A stretch of 64,000 bases of DNA, from positions 3,430,001-3,494,000 of the forward strand of contig NZ_CP054424.1 of the NCBI RefSeq assembly GCF_013334205.1. The letters run 5' to 3'. The notes beneath the pieces were generated by a model. It saw nothing but the letters and a program-made list of their open reading frames with translations. It had not been told where the DNA came from and ran no database searches. Within the stretch, counting starts at the first letter, position 1, and every line of letters begins with the position of its first letter. The DNA is from Rhodoferax sp. BAB1 (GTDB taxonomy: Bacteria > Pseudomonadota > Gammaproteobacteria > Burkholderiales > Burkholderiaceae_C). Position numbers and translations under genes: made by a program. Of this stretch, positions 52,140 through 61,620 are shown one piece after another.

Positions 52140-54155
52140 ATGGCAAATACCCGACAGATGGCCAACGCGATCCGCGCGCTGGCAATGGACGCAGTGCAAC
52201 AAGCCAATTCCGGACACCCGGGTGCGCCCATGGGCATGGCCGACATGGCCGTGGCGCTCTGGGGCGACCATCTCAAGCACAACCCGACCAACCCGCAGTG
52301 GGCCAACCGCGACCGCTTCGTGCTGTCCAACGGCCATGCCTCCATGCTGCTGTACGCGCTGCTGCACCTGACGGGCTACAAGCTGCCGATGCAGGAACTC
52401 AAGAACTTCCGCCAGCTGGGCAGCAAGACGGCTGGCCACCCCGAAGTGGGCCACACCCCCGGCGTGGAAACCACCACCGGTCCGCTGGGCCAGGGCGTGA
52501 GCAATGCCGTGGGCATGGCGCTGGCCGAGAAACTGCTGGCCCGCGAGTTCAACCGCGAAGGCCACAGCATCGTCGACCACCACACCTACGTTTTCCTGGG
52601 CGACGGCTGCATGATGGAAGGCATCAGCCACGAGGCGGCCTCCCTGGCCGGCGCCTGGAAACTCAACAAGCTGATTGCCCTGTACGACGACAACGGCATT
52701 TCCATCGACGGCCAGGTGCAGCCCTGGTATGCCGACAACACCGCGCTGCGCTTCGTGTCCTACGGCTGGAACGTGATCGGCCCGATCAACGGCCACGACA
52801 CGGCCGCCGTGTCCGAAGCCATCAGCCGCGCCAAGCAGTCGGGCAGCCAGCCCACGCTGATCATCTGCAAGACCGCCATCGGCCAGGGTTCGCCCAATCG
52901 CGCCAACACCGCCAAGGCCCACGGCGAGCCGCTGGGCGCCGAGGAAATCAAGCTCACCCGCGAGGCCCTGGGCTGGTCGCACGAACCCTTTGTGATCCCG
53001 CAGGAGGTGGCCAGCGACTGGAACGCCACCAGCCGCGGCATGAGCGCGCAGCAGCAGTGGGAGCAGACGTTTGCCGCCTACCGTACCGCCCATCCGGCCC
53101 TGGCGGCCGAGTTCGAACGCCGCATGAAGGGCGAACTGCCGAAGAACTTCGCCCAGGTGGCGGTGGACGCCGCTGTAGCAGCCCATACCAAGGCCGAGAC
53201 CGTGGCCACGCGCAAGGCCAGCCAGATCGCGCTCGAAGCCTTCACGGCCGCCCTGCCCGAGCTGCTGGGTGGTTCGGCCGACCTGACCGGCTCCAACCTC
53301 ACCAACACCAGTCACACGCCCAATCTGCGTTTCGATGCCGAGGGCCATGGCAACGGCGGGCGCCACATCAACTACGGCGTGCGTGAGTTCGGCATGGCCG
53401 CCATCATGAATGGCGTGGGCCTGCATGGCGGTTTTATCCCCTACGGTGGCACCTTCCTGACCTTCAGCGACTACTCGCGCAACGCCATCCGCATGGCCGC
53501 GCTGATGAAACAGCGGGTAGTGCACGTGTTCACACACGACTCCATCGGCCTGGGTGAGGATGGCCCCACCCACCAGTCCGTGGAGCATGCCGCCAGCCTG
53601 CGCCTGATCCCCAATCTGGACGTCTGGCGTCCCGCCGACACGGCCGAGACCGCCGTGGCCTGGGCTGTGGCCCTGCAGAACAAGAACAAGCCCACGGCCC
53701 TGCTGCTGAGCCGCCAGAACCTGCCCTACGCGCCCAAGAAGGACCTGGGTGATATCAGCCGCGGCGCCTATGTGCTGTCCGAGCCGGCCGACCTGGGCCT
53801 GAAGCAGAAGGCTCGTGCCGTCATCATCGCCACCGGCTCCGAAGTGCAGCTCGCGCTCAAGGCACAGGAATTGCTGGCCGCGAAGAAGATCGCCGTGCGT
53901 GTGGTCTCCATGCCCAGCACCACCACCTTCGACCAGCAGAAACCCGCCTACAAGCAGGCCGTGCTGCCCGCCGGTCTGCCGCGCATCGCCGTGGAGATGG
54001 GTGTGAGCGACGGCTGGTGGAAATACGGCTGCGCTGCTGTGGTGGGCATCGACACCTACGGCGAGTCGGCCCCGGCCCCGGTGCTGTTCAAGCACTTCGG
54101 CTTCACGCCGGAGAACGTGGCCGACACGGTGCAGGCCGTGCTGGCCCGGAACTGA
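52140..54155 (+). CDS. tkt: Transketolase
   Basis: A 671-residue thiamine-diphosphate enzyme of the pentose phosphate and Calvin pathways, moving two-carbon units between sugar phosphates. [15 protein letters not shown], the TPP motif [18 protein letters not shown]...DDN, and the pyrimidine-domain [21 protein letters not shown] with [14 protein letters not shown] are all standard. Length is normal. Followed by gap after 37 bases. Confidence 0.97.
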   Translation: MANTRQMANAIRALAMDAVQQANSGHPGAPMGMADMAVALWGDHLKHNPTNPQWANRDRFVLSNGHASMLLYALLHLTGYKLPMQELKNFRQLGSKTAGHPEVGHTPGVETTTGPLGQGVSNAVGMALAEKLLAREFNREGHSIVDHHTYVFLGDGCMMEGISHEAASLAGAWKLNKLIALYDDNGISIDGQVQPWYADNTALRFVSYGWNVIGPINGHDTAAVSEAISRAKQSGSQPTLIICKTAIGQGSPNRANTAKAHGEPLGAEEIKLTREALGWSHEPFVIPQEVASDWNATSRGMSAQQQWEQTFAAYRTAHPALAAEFERRMKGELPKNFAQVAVDAAVAAHTKAETVATRKASQIALEAFTAALPELLGGSADLTGSNLTNTSHTPNLRFDAEGHGNGGRHINYGVREFGMAAIMNGVGLHGGFIPYGGTFLTFSDYSRNAIRMAALMKQRVVHVFTHDSIGLGEDGPTHQSVEHAASLRLIPNLDVWRPADTAETAVAWAVALQNKNKPTALLLSRQNLPYAPKKDLGDISRGAYVLSEPADLGLKQKARAVIIATGSEVQLALKAQELLAAKKIAVRVVSMPSTTTFDQQKPAYKQAVLPAGLPRIAVEMGVSDGWWKYGCAAVVGIDTYGESAPAPVLFKHFGFTPENVADTVQAVLARN

Positions 54156-54171
54156 TTTCCTTGTGTTTTAA

Positions 54172-55191
<1,020 letters not shown>

Positions 55192-55226
55192 GTTCACGCG
55201 TCGGCCCGTCGAGGGCGATGACGACA

Positions 55227-55265
55227 CAAGGGCTCATGACCGCAAGGCATGGGCCCTTGGTTTTC
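55227..55265 (+). terminator. Probable intrinsic terminator of tkt-gap
   Basis: CAAGGGCTCATG (55227-55238) and CATGGGCCCTTG (55248-55259) pair over 12 bases with one G-U wobble, 9-base loop, followed by GTTTTC. It begins 36 bases after the gap stop. Confidence 0.75.
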
Positions 55266-55392
55266 TGTGCTGGCCGGTTCAAGCACGCGATGTCAGGCAT
55301 ACCAGGGGGGGCTTGACGGCGTACGCCTTCTACCTATGATCCAGACAGCACAGGCATCCGCCTGCATGCACTACGGATCCAGGGGGTAAGCG

Positions 55393-56523
55393 ATGAGACT
55401 CGCACAGCTGCTGTTGATGACGCTGGTGCTGCTGGCAGGCGCCGGCAGCCGGGCGGAAACGGGTGTCAGCGACAAGGAAATCATCGTCGGGCAGTTTGCG
55501 GCCATGTCTGGCCCCGCTGCCCAGCTGGGCCAGCGCCTGAACGTCGGCATCCAGGCTTATTTCAAATCGGTCAATGAACAGGGCGGCGTCAATGGACGTA
55601 CCCTGCGCCTGCTCACGCGGGACGACGGCTATGAGCCCGACAAGGCCGTGGCGGCAGTCAAGGGCCTGATCGAGCAGGACCAGGTGTTTGCCCTGGTCGG
55701 TTCAGTGGGCACACCCACCGGACTGGCGGCACTGCCAGTCTTCACGGCGGCGAAGGTGCCCATGGTGGGCATGTTCACCGGCGCCCAGGGATTGCGCGAG
55801 CCCTTCAACCGCTATGTCTTCCATGTGCGGTCCAGCTACTTTGACGAGACCGAGCGCATCGTGCAGCACCTGACCACGCTGGGCGTGAAAAAAATAGCAG
55901 TGTTTTATCAGAACGATGCCTATGGCAAGGCCGGCCTGGAGGGCATGATGCGTGCGCTGACCAAGCGCCAGCTCAAGCCGGCTGGCACGGCGACGGTGGA
56001 GCGCAACACCGTGGACGTGGCGGCGGCGCTCAACACCCTGCTGCCGGCGCAGCCCGAAGCCGTGGTACAGATCGGTGCCTACAAGGCCTGTGCCGAGTTC
56101 ATCAAGCAGGCACGCGCCAGGGGTTATGGCGGCCAGTTCTTCAACGTCAGCTTCGTGGGCTCCAAGGCCCTGGCCGACGAGCTCGGGCCGGCTGGCATGG
56201 GCGTGGTGATCTCGCAGGTGGTGCCCTTTCCCTACATTCCCTCGTCCCCCGTGGTGCGCGAGTACCAGCAGCGCATGAAGGAGTCCGGCCAGACCGAGTT
56301 CGACTTCTCCAGCATGGAGGGTTTCCTGATCGGCAAGGTCTTTGTGGAAGGTGTGCGCAGGGCCGGCAAGAACCTGACGCGGGACGCCCTCATCACGGCC
56401 CTGGAGTCCATGAAGGATGTGAACCTCGGCGGCTTCGAAATCAATTACTCGCCGCGCGACCACTCGGGCTCGAAGTACACCGACCTGACCATCATCGGCC
56501 GCGATGGCCGCTTTGTGCGCTGA
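55393..56523 (+). CDS. Branched-chain-amino-acid-type (Liv) ABC substrate-binding protein
   Basis: A 376-residue periplasmic protein with signal peptide (to about residue 21) and a type I binding fold of the LivJ/LivK group: IIVGQFAAMSGPAAQLGQRLNVGIQAYF, VFALVGSVGTPTGLAALPVF, KKIAVFYQNDAYGKAGLEGM. No permease or ATPase genes are adjacent, so it is an orphan. Such proteins bind amino acids or aromatic acids; ligand not predicted. Confidence 0.9.
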   Translation: MRLAQLLLMTLVLLAGAGSRAETGVSDKEIIVGQFAAMSGPAAQLGQRLNVGIQAYFKSVNEQGGVNGRTLRLLTRDDGYEPDKAVAAVKGLIEQDQVFALVGSVGTPTGLAALPVFTAAKVPMVGMFTGAQGLREPFNRYVFHVRSSYFDETERIVQHLTTLGVKKIAVFYQNDAYGKAGLEGMMRALTKRQLKPAGTATVERNTVDVAAALNTLLPAQPEAVVQIGAYKACAEFIKQARARGYGGQFFNVSFVGSKALADELGPAGMGVVISQVVPFPYIPSSPVVREYQQRMKESGQTEFDFSSMEGFLIGKVFVEGVRRAGKNLTRDALITALESMKDVNLGGFEINYSPRDHSGSKYTDLTIIGRDGRFVR

Positions 56524-56525
56524 GG

Positions 56526-56561
56526 CATCAGACGCATGCTTTGTCAGGCACGCGTCTGATG
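56526..56561. terminator. Bidirectional terminator-like hairpin between convergent genes
   Basis: CATCAGACGC (56526-56535) and GCGTCTGATG (56552-56561) form a perfect 10-bp stem with a 16-base loop, between the Liv-type gene and the convergent topoisomerase gene. There is no long T-run on either side. Confidence 0.6.
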
Positions 56562-56568
56562 GCGTGCT

Positions 56569-59523
56569 TCAGCTCAGGTGCTTGCCAACGATGCCGGCCA
56601 GCTCGAACATGGTGACCTGGGCCTTGCCGAACACCGGCTTGAGCTTGGCGTCGGCATTGATGGCCCGCTTGTTCTGGGCGTCCTGCAGGCCCTGGGCCTT
56701 GATGTAGTCCCACAGCTTCTTGATCACCGCGGTGCGCGCCACCGGTTCGCTGCCGATCACGGCGGCCAGTTCGGCGCTGGGGGTCAGGCCGGCGGCTGCC
56801 TTGCGCGGCGCCTTGGCGGTCGTGGTTTTGGCGGCGCCTTTCTTGGCCGGCGCCTTTTTGGCGACGACCTTTTTCGCAGCGGTTTTCTTGGCGGCCGGGC
56901 CGCTCGTCTTGGCCGCCGCGCCTGCAGCGGATTTGGCCGCCGTCTTGCGCGGCGGGAACTTGGACGGCGCGAACTCGAAGGCGACCTTGTTGGCCTCCGC
57001 ACTCCAGGCCAGGAAGGCCTTGAAGGGACGGCGCGTGCGCATGGAGACGAACTTGTCGAGTAGGTCGGTCTTGCCCGTGCTCAGCAGCTTGGCCATCTGC
57101 TCGCGCTCGATGGGCTGCTGCAGGATGATCTGGCCGCTCTTGAAATCGCAGCTCGGCGTGGGCTGGGCCAGGGTGGGCACGGTTCTCTCGCAGACGTAGT
57201 TCTTGCCGTGCTCGTAGACCGCGCCACCGCATTTGGGGCAGGCGCCCAGCGACTCCTTGGCCGAGAAGTCCACCAGCTCGCCGGTTTCCTCCGCCTTATC
57301 GTCGCCGAAGTCGAATTCGAGCTTGTAGTTCTTCGTCTCCTCGTCGAACTTGATCACCATTTCGGCGGTGAAGGGCCAGCCGGCCTTGGAGCGGAAACCG
57401 TCCAGCGGGCCGATGCGCTTGTCGCGCAGGAATTGCTCCACTTCGGCCACCTCGAAGGTGCGGCCGGCCGGGGTCTTGCCAAAGGAGAAGCCGCAACCCT
57501 CGCCATCCCCCTTCTTGCCGGTGCAGGTGTAGCGACGGTAGTTTTCCTTGACCACGCCGCCGCAGTTCGGGCAGGGTGTGGTGAGCGTGGCGTAGTCGCC
57601 GGGCACGGTGTCGCGGTCGTACTCCTTGGCCTTCTTGACGATGTGCTCGGTCATGGCGGCGATCTCGCGCATGAATTCGGCACGCGACAGGCGGCCATGC
57701 TCCATCTCGGAGAGCTTGTATTCCCACTCGCCGGTCAGCTCGGGCTTGGAGAGCTCTTCTACGCCCAGGCCGCGCAGCAGGGTCATGAGCTGGGAGGCCT
57801 TGGCGGTGGGAATCAGCTCGCGCCCTTCGCGCAGCATGTACTTTTCGTTCAGCAGGCCTTCGATGATGGCCGCGCGCGTGGCGGGTGTGCCCAGGCCTTT
57901 CTCGTGCATGGCCTCACGCAGCTCGTCGTCCTCGATCAGCTTGCCGGCGCCTTCCATGGCGGAGAGCAGCGTGGCTTCCGAATAACGGGCCGGGGGCCGG
58001 GTCTTCAGCCCCTTGGGCTCGACGCTGTTGGTCTTGACCTTCTCGCCGGTCTGCACCGGCACCAGGGTCTTGCTGCTGCCTTCGCCCGGCGCCAGCTCGT
58101 CCTCGGCCTCCTTGCCGTAGATGGCCAGCCAGCCCGGCTTGACCAGCACCTTGCCTTCGCTCTTGAAGTTGTGGCCGGCGGCCGTGGTGATGCGGGTGGT
58201 CACCTGGTACTCGGCGCTGGGGAAAAAGATCGCCATGAAACGGCGTGCCACCAGGTCGTACAGCTTCTGCTCGGCGTCCGAGAGGCCGCTGGGCGCCTGC
58301 AGCGTGGGGATGATGGCAAAGTGGTCGCTGACCTTGGCGTTGTCGAAGATGCGTTTGTTGGGCTTGATGTAACCACCCTTGAGCGCGGTGGCCGCGTGCG
58401 GTGCCAGGTGCTTCATGCCGGAGTCGGCCAGCATGCCGAAGGTCTCCTTGGCCACGGCCAGATAGTCCTCGGGCAGGTGGCGTGAGTCGGTCCGCGGGTA
58501 GGTCAGGGCCTTGTGGCGCTCGTACAGGCTTTGCGCGATGGACAGCGTGGTCTTGGCCGAGAAGCCGAACTTGCCGTTGGCTTCGCGCTGCAGGCTGGTC
58601 AGGTCGAACAGCATGGGGGAGGCCTGGGTGCTGGGCTTGCTTTCCTCGCTGACGGTGGCGGTCTGGCCGCGCACGGCATCGGCTATGGCGGTGGCTTCCT
58701 GCTCGCTCCAGACGCGGTCAGCCCGCTTCTCGGCGTCGTCTTCGGTCTTCTTCCACTTCGGGTCGAACCATTTGCCCGCGTAGTCGCCGGCCTGGGCGCC
58801 GAAGCTGGCGTGCACCTCCCAGTAATTGCGGCTGATGAACTTGCGGATCTGCTCCTCGCGTTCCACCACCACGGCCAGCGTGGGCGTCTGCACCCTGCCC
58901 ACGGTGGTCAGGAAGAAGCCACCATCGCGCGAATTGAAGGCGGTCATGGCACGGGTGCCGTTGATGCCGACCAGCCAGTCGGCCTCGGAGCGGCTGCGCG
59001 CCGCATCGGCCAGGGGCAGCATCTGTTTGTCGCTGCGCAGCTTGTCGAAGCCGTCGCGTATGGCCTGGGGCGTCATGCTCTGCAGCCACAGGCGCGAGAC
59101 CGGTTTGCGTTGGGTCTTGGCGCGAGCTGGAGCGGCATCTTCGTTGCCGAAGGCGTACTGCTCGATCAGACGGAAGATCAACTCGCCCTCGCGGCCCGCG
59201 TCGCAGGCGTTGATCAGCTGGCCCACGTCCTTGCGCTTGGCCAGCTTGACCACGGCGTTCAGGCGGGTCTTGGTCTTGTCGACCGGCTTGAGGTCGAAAT
59301 GCGGCGGAATCACCGGCAGGTGGGCAAAGCTCCACTTGCCGCGTTTCACGTCGTACTGCTCGGGCGCCTGGATCTCCACCAGGTGGCCGACGGCACTCGT
59401 GACGACGTAGGTATCGCTCTCGAAATGCTCGTCATGTTTCTCGAATTTGCCGGCAGTGGGCGTGAGGGCGCGCACGATGTCTTGGGCGACCGAAGGCTTC
59501 TCAGCAATGACCAGGGTTTTCAT
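56569..59523 (-). CDS. topB: DNA topoisomerase III with C-terminal Lys/Ala-rich linker and SWIB domain
   Basis: A 984-residue type IA topoisomerase. The Toprim domain is at the N-terminus (LVIAEKPSVAQDIVRAL; metal site CDAGREGE, 107-114), the nucleophile is Y342 in ALTYPRTDSRHLP, and Cys clusters (CPNCGG...C near 650, CPKCGG...C near 750) form zinc ribbons. After about residue 845 comes a Lys/Ala/Pro-rich, histone-H1-like linker, then a roughly 75-residue SWIB/MDM2-type domain (GLTPSAELAAVIG...LWDYIKAQGLQDAQNKRAINADAKL). The SWIB fusion is known in some bacterial topoisomerases, including chlamydial ones. ATG 59523 is the conserved MKTLVIAEKPS start. Confidence 0.93.
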   Translation of the reverse strand: MKTLVIAEKPSVAQDIVRALTPTAGKFEKHDEHFESDTYVVTSAVGHLVEIQAPEQYDVKRGKWSFAHLPVIPPHFDLKPVDKTKTRLNAVVKLAKRKDVGQLINACDAGREGELIFRLIEQYAFGNEDAAPARAKTQRKPVSRLWLQSMTPQAIRDGFDKLRSDKQMLPLADAARSRSEADWLVGINGTRAMTAFNSRDGGFFLTTVGRVQTPTLAVVVEREEQIRKFISRNYWEVHASFGAQAGDYAGKWFDPKWKKTEDDAEKRADRVWSEQEATAIADAVRGQTATVSEESKPSTQASPMLFDLTSLQREANGKFGFSAKTTLSIAQSLYERHKALTYPRTDSRHLPEDYLAVAKETFGMLADSGMKHLAPHAATALKGGYIKPNKRIFDNAKVSDHFAIIPTLQAPSGLSDAEQKLYDLVARRFMAIFFPSAEYQVTTRITTAAGHNFKSEGKVLVKPGWLAIYGKEAEDELAPGEGSSKTLVPVQTGEKVKTNSVEPKGLKTRPPARYSEATLLSAMEGAGKLIEDDELREAMHEKGLGTPATRAAIIEGLLNEKYMLREGRELIPTAKASQLMTLLRGLGVEELSKPELTGEWEYKLSEMEHGRLSRAEFMREIAAMTEHIVKKAKEYDRDTVPGDYATLTTPCPNCGGVVKENYRRYTCTGKKGDGEGCGFSFGKTPAGRTFEVAEVEQFLRDKRIGPLDGFRSKAGWPFTAEMVIKFDEETKNYKLEFDFGDDKAEETGELVDFSAKESLGACPKCGGAVYEHGKNYVCERTVPTLAQPTPSCDFKSGQIILQQPIEREQMAKLLSTGKTDLLDKFVSMRTRRPFKAFLAWSAEANKVAFEFAPSKFPPRKTAAKSAAGAAAKTSGPAAKKTAAKKVVAKKAPAKKGAAKTTTAKAPRKAAAGLTPSAELAAVIGSEPVARTAVIKKLWDYIKAQGLQDAQNKRAINADAKLKPVFGKAQVTMFELAGIVGKHLS

Positions 59524-59543
59524 CTGACTACAATCCAGTTTCT

Positions 59544-59571
59544 CGCGCGCGCGTACGCGCACGCATACACG
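59544..59571. other. Alternating purine-pyrimidine tract (Z-DNA-prone) in the topB/SET divergent region
   Basis: Twenty-eight bases alternate strictly between pyrimidine and purine, mostly CG and CA steps, with further CG-rich blocks to about 59590. Such tracts adopt left-handed DNA under negative supercoiling. The tract lies 20 bases upstream of the topoisomerase start and within the promoter region shared with the SET gene. The alternation is direct; structure and function are inferred. Confidence 0.6.
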
Positions 59572-59621
59572 GGCGCGCCCACGCGCGCCCATACGAGTTC
59601 ACCTTACCAAATTTTTCAGCA

Positions 59622-60155
59622 GTGTCCAAGAATTCCGTTTCCGAGTCCGGCCGCCGTATCCAGACCCGCCGCTCCGGCGTCCATGGCAAGGGGGTCTTTG
59701 CCGTCCAGGACATCCCCAAGGGCGAAACCCTCATCGAGTACGTGGGCGAGATCATCAACTGGAAGGAGGCGCTGCGCCGCCACCCCCACGACCCCAAGGA
59801 TCCCAACCACACCTTCTACTTCCACGTCGATGAAGATCACGTCATCGACGCCAAGGTGGGCGGCAACTCCTCGCGCTGGATCAACCACTCCTGTGAGCCC
59901 AACTGCGAGGCCGACGAGGAAGAGGGCCGCGTCTTCATCAAGTCGCTGCGCAAGATCAAGGCGGGGGAGGAGCTCAACTACGATTACGGCCTCATCATCG
60001 ACGAGCCCTACACCAAGAAGCTCAAGGCGGAATACCCCTGCTGGTGCGGCAGCAAGCTCTGCCGCGGCACGCTGCTGGCACCGAAGGACGACGACAAGCC
60101 CAAGAAATCGAAGAAGTCCAAGAAGAAAAACAAGTCCAAGAGCGACAAGCGCTGA
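59622..60155 (+). CDS. SET-domain protein methyltransferase with post-SET and lysine-rich tail
   Basis: A 177-residue SET protein. Signatures are HGKGVFAVQDIPKGETLIEYVGE, RWINHSCEPNC (NHSCEPNC 88-95) and GEELNYDYG (117-123), followed by a post-SET cysteine cluster C140-W-C142...C147. The last 22 residues are Lys/Ser-rich (KKSKKSKKKNKSKSDKR). SET domains methylate protein lysines with SAM; bacterial substrates known include histone-like and ribosomal proteins. GTG start with weak ribosome-binding site. Divergent from the SWIB topoisomerase, and 11 bases upstream of birA. Confidence 0.92.
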   Translation: MSKNSVSESGRRIQTRRSGVHGKGVFAVQDIPKGETLIEYVGEIINWKEALRRHPHDPKDPNHTFYFHVDEDHVIDAKVGGNSSRWINHSCEPNCEADEEEGRVFIKSLRKIKAGEELNYDYGLIIDEPYTKKLKAEYPCWCGSKLCRGTLLAPKDDDKPKKSKKSKKKNKSKSDKR

Positions 60156-60166
60156 AGGAGTTCGCC

Positions 60167-60925
60167 ATGCTGCGTTGGCCGGCCGAAGCGATCTGGGAAG
60201 CGGTGGCGCCCACCCTGCCCGGTTTCACGGTCGAGGTGCTGCCGCAGGTGGATTCCACCAGCACCGAGCTGATGCGCCGCGCCCGTGCCGGCCGGCTGGA
60301 GCCGGTGCTGCTGGTGGCCGAAGCGCAGACCGCCGGCCGCGGCCGCCTCGGGCGGCCCTGGAGCAGCGGCGCACAGCCCGGGGACGTGCTGACCTTCTCC
60401 CTGGGCCTGCCCCTGCAGATGGCTGACTGGTCCGGCCTGTCGCTGGCCGTGGGCCTGAGTGTGGTGCAGAGCCTGCACCCGGACCTGCGGCTCAAGTGGC
60501 CCAACGATGTCTGGCTGGCCGACCGCAAGCTGGCCGGCATCCTGATCGAGACCACCCAGATCGACACGGCGCGCTACGCGGTCATTGGCGTGGGGATCAA
60601 CATCACGCCGCGGGACGCGACCGGGTTGGCCACGGCACCGGCCTGGCTGCAGGAGCTGGTGCCCGGCACCGACGCGCCGCAGGCCCTGCTGCAGGTGGCC
60701 GCGCCCCTGGTTCAGGCCGTGCAGCGTTTCGAGGTCCAGGGCTGGGCACCCTTCCAGTCCGCTTATGCAGCCAGGGATGTGCTGGCCGGCCGCGAGGTGA
60801 CCTTGAGCGACGGGACCATCGGCCAGGCCCGGGGCGTGGATGGCAGCGGCGCGCTGCTCGTGCATACTGCTGCCGGGCTGAAGAAAATCTCCAGTGCCGA
60901 AGTCAGTGTCCGCCCCCTGAACTGA
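60167..60925 (+). CDS. birA: BirA, biotin-protein ligase (no HTH domain)
   Basis: A 252-residue ligase that attaches biotin to the acetyl-CoA carboxylase carrier protein. TAGRGRLGRPWSS is the biotinyl-AMP-forming loop, KWPNDVWL the catalytic segment, KLAGILIET and GVGINI typical. The chain lacks the N-terminal winged helix of E. coli BirA, so it does not repress biotin genes. The start is ATG 60167 after AAGGAG. Confidence 0.94.
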   Translation: MLRWPAEAIWEAVAPTLPGFTVEVLPQVDSTSTELMRRARAGRLEPVLLVAEAQTAGRGRLGRPWSSGAQPGDVLTFSLGLPLQMADWSGLSLAVGLSVVQSLHPDLRLKWPNDVWLADRKLAGILIETTQIDTARYAVIGVGINITPRDATGLATAPAWLQELVPGTDAPQALLQVAAPLVQAVQRFEVQGWAPFQSAYAARDVLAGREVTLSDGTIGQARGVDGSGALLVHTAAGLKKISSAEVSVRPLN

Positions 60926-60939
60926 AGACCCCCCTCACC

Positions 60940-61599
60940 ATGCTGCGCTTCCTCGTCCTGCTGCTGGTCCTCCTGAATGCGGGCTATTTCGCCTGGTCGC
61001 ATGGCATGCTGCGCGCCTACGGCTGGGCCCCGGCCGAGCAGAGCGAGCCGCAGCGTCTGCAGCAACAGATCCGGCCCGAGGCCATCCGCATCCTGCCGAC
61101 CGAAGAGGCGCGCCGGGCCGAGCAGGTGGCACTGACGCCGCCCAAGCCGCCGGAGTGCCTGCAGGCCGGCCTGTTCGACGAGGCCCAGACCGAGGCCGTG
61201 CGCAAGGTGCTGGAAACCGCCTTGCCGGTCGGAGCCTGGGCCCTGGAGACGACGGTGGAGCCGGCTCGCTGGATCGTTTACATGGGCAAGTTTCCCAATG
61301 CCGCGGCGCTGGAGAAAAAGCGCGCTGAACTGGACAAGATGAAGTTGAAGCTACAGCCTCTGGACAACCCCGAACTGCAGTTGGGTCTGTCGCTGGGGCG
61401 TTTCGAGACCCAGGCCCAGGCCCAGGCCTCGCTGAATACGCTGCAGCGTCGGGGTGTGCGCACGGCGCGTGTGGTCGAGGAGCGGCCCGAGACCCGGCAA
61501 AGCCTGCTGCGCATCCCGGCCGCCGACGAGGCCCTGCGGCCCAGGCTGGAAGAACTCAAGCCGGTATTGGGCGACAAGACGCTGCGCAGCTGCCGCTGA
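60940..61599 (+). CDS. Membrane-anchored SPOR-like domain protein
   Basis: A 219-residue protein. One N-terminal transmembrane helix (LRFLVLLLVLLNAGYFAWS) is followed by a charged, Pro-containing linker and a C-terminal roughly 75-residue SPOR-like fold (RWIVYMGKFPNAAALEKKRAELDKM...LSLGRFETQAQAQASLNTLQRRG), in which GRF..QAQAQ matches the second repeat of SPOR domains. SPOR proteins bind denuded peptidoglycan at the septum. Fifteen bases after birA, a pairing common in these bacteria. Confidence 0.82.
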   Translation: MLRFLVLLLVLLNAGYFAWSHGMLRAYGWAPAEQSEPQRLQQQIRPEAIRILPTEEARRAEQVALTPPKPPECLQAGLFDEAQTEAVRKVLETALPVGAWALETTVEPARWIVYMGKFPNAAALEKKRAELDKMKLKLQPLDNPELQLGLSLGRFETQAQAQASLNTLQRRGVRTARVVEERPETRQSLLRIPAADEALRPRLEELKPVLGDKTLRSCR

Positions 61600-61620
61600 T
61601 CCGGGCGCGCGGACGGGTCT

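Noticed and set aside
52083..54095. A 670-codon reverse-strand frame opposite tkt
   Set aside because: Transketolase on the + strand is certain; the antisense frame is Gly/His/Val-rich with no motif.
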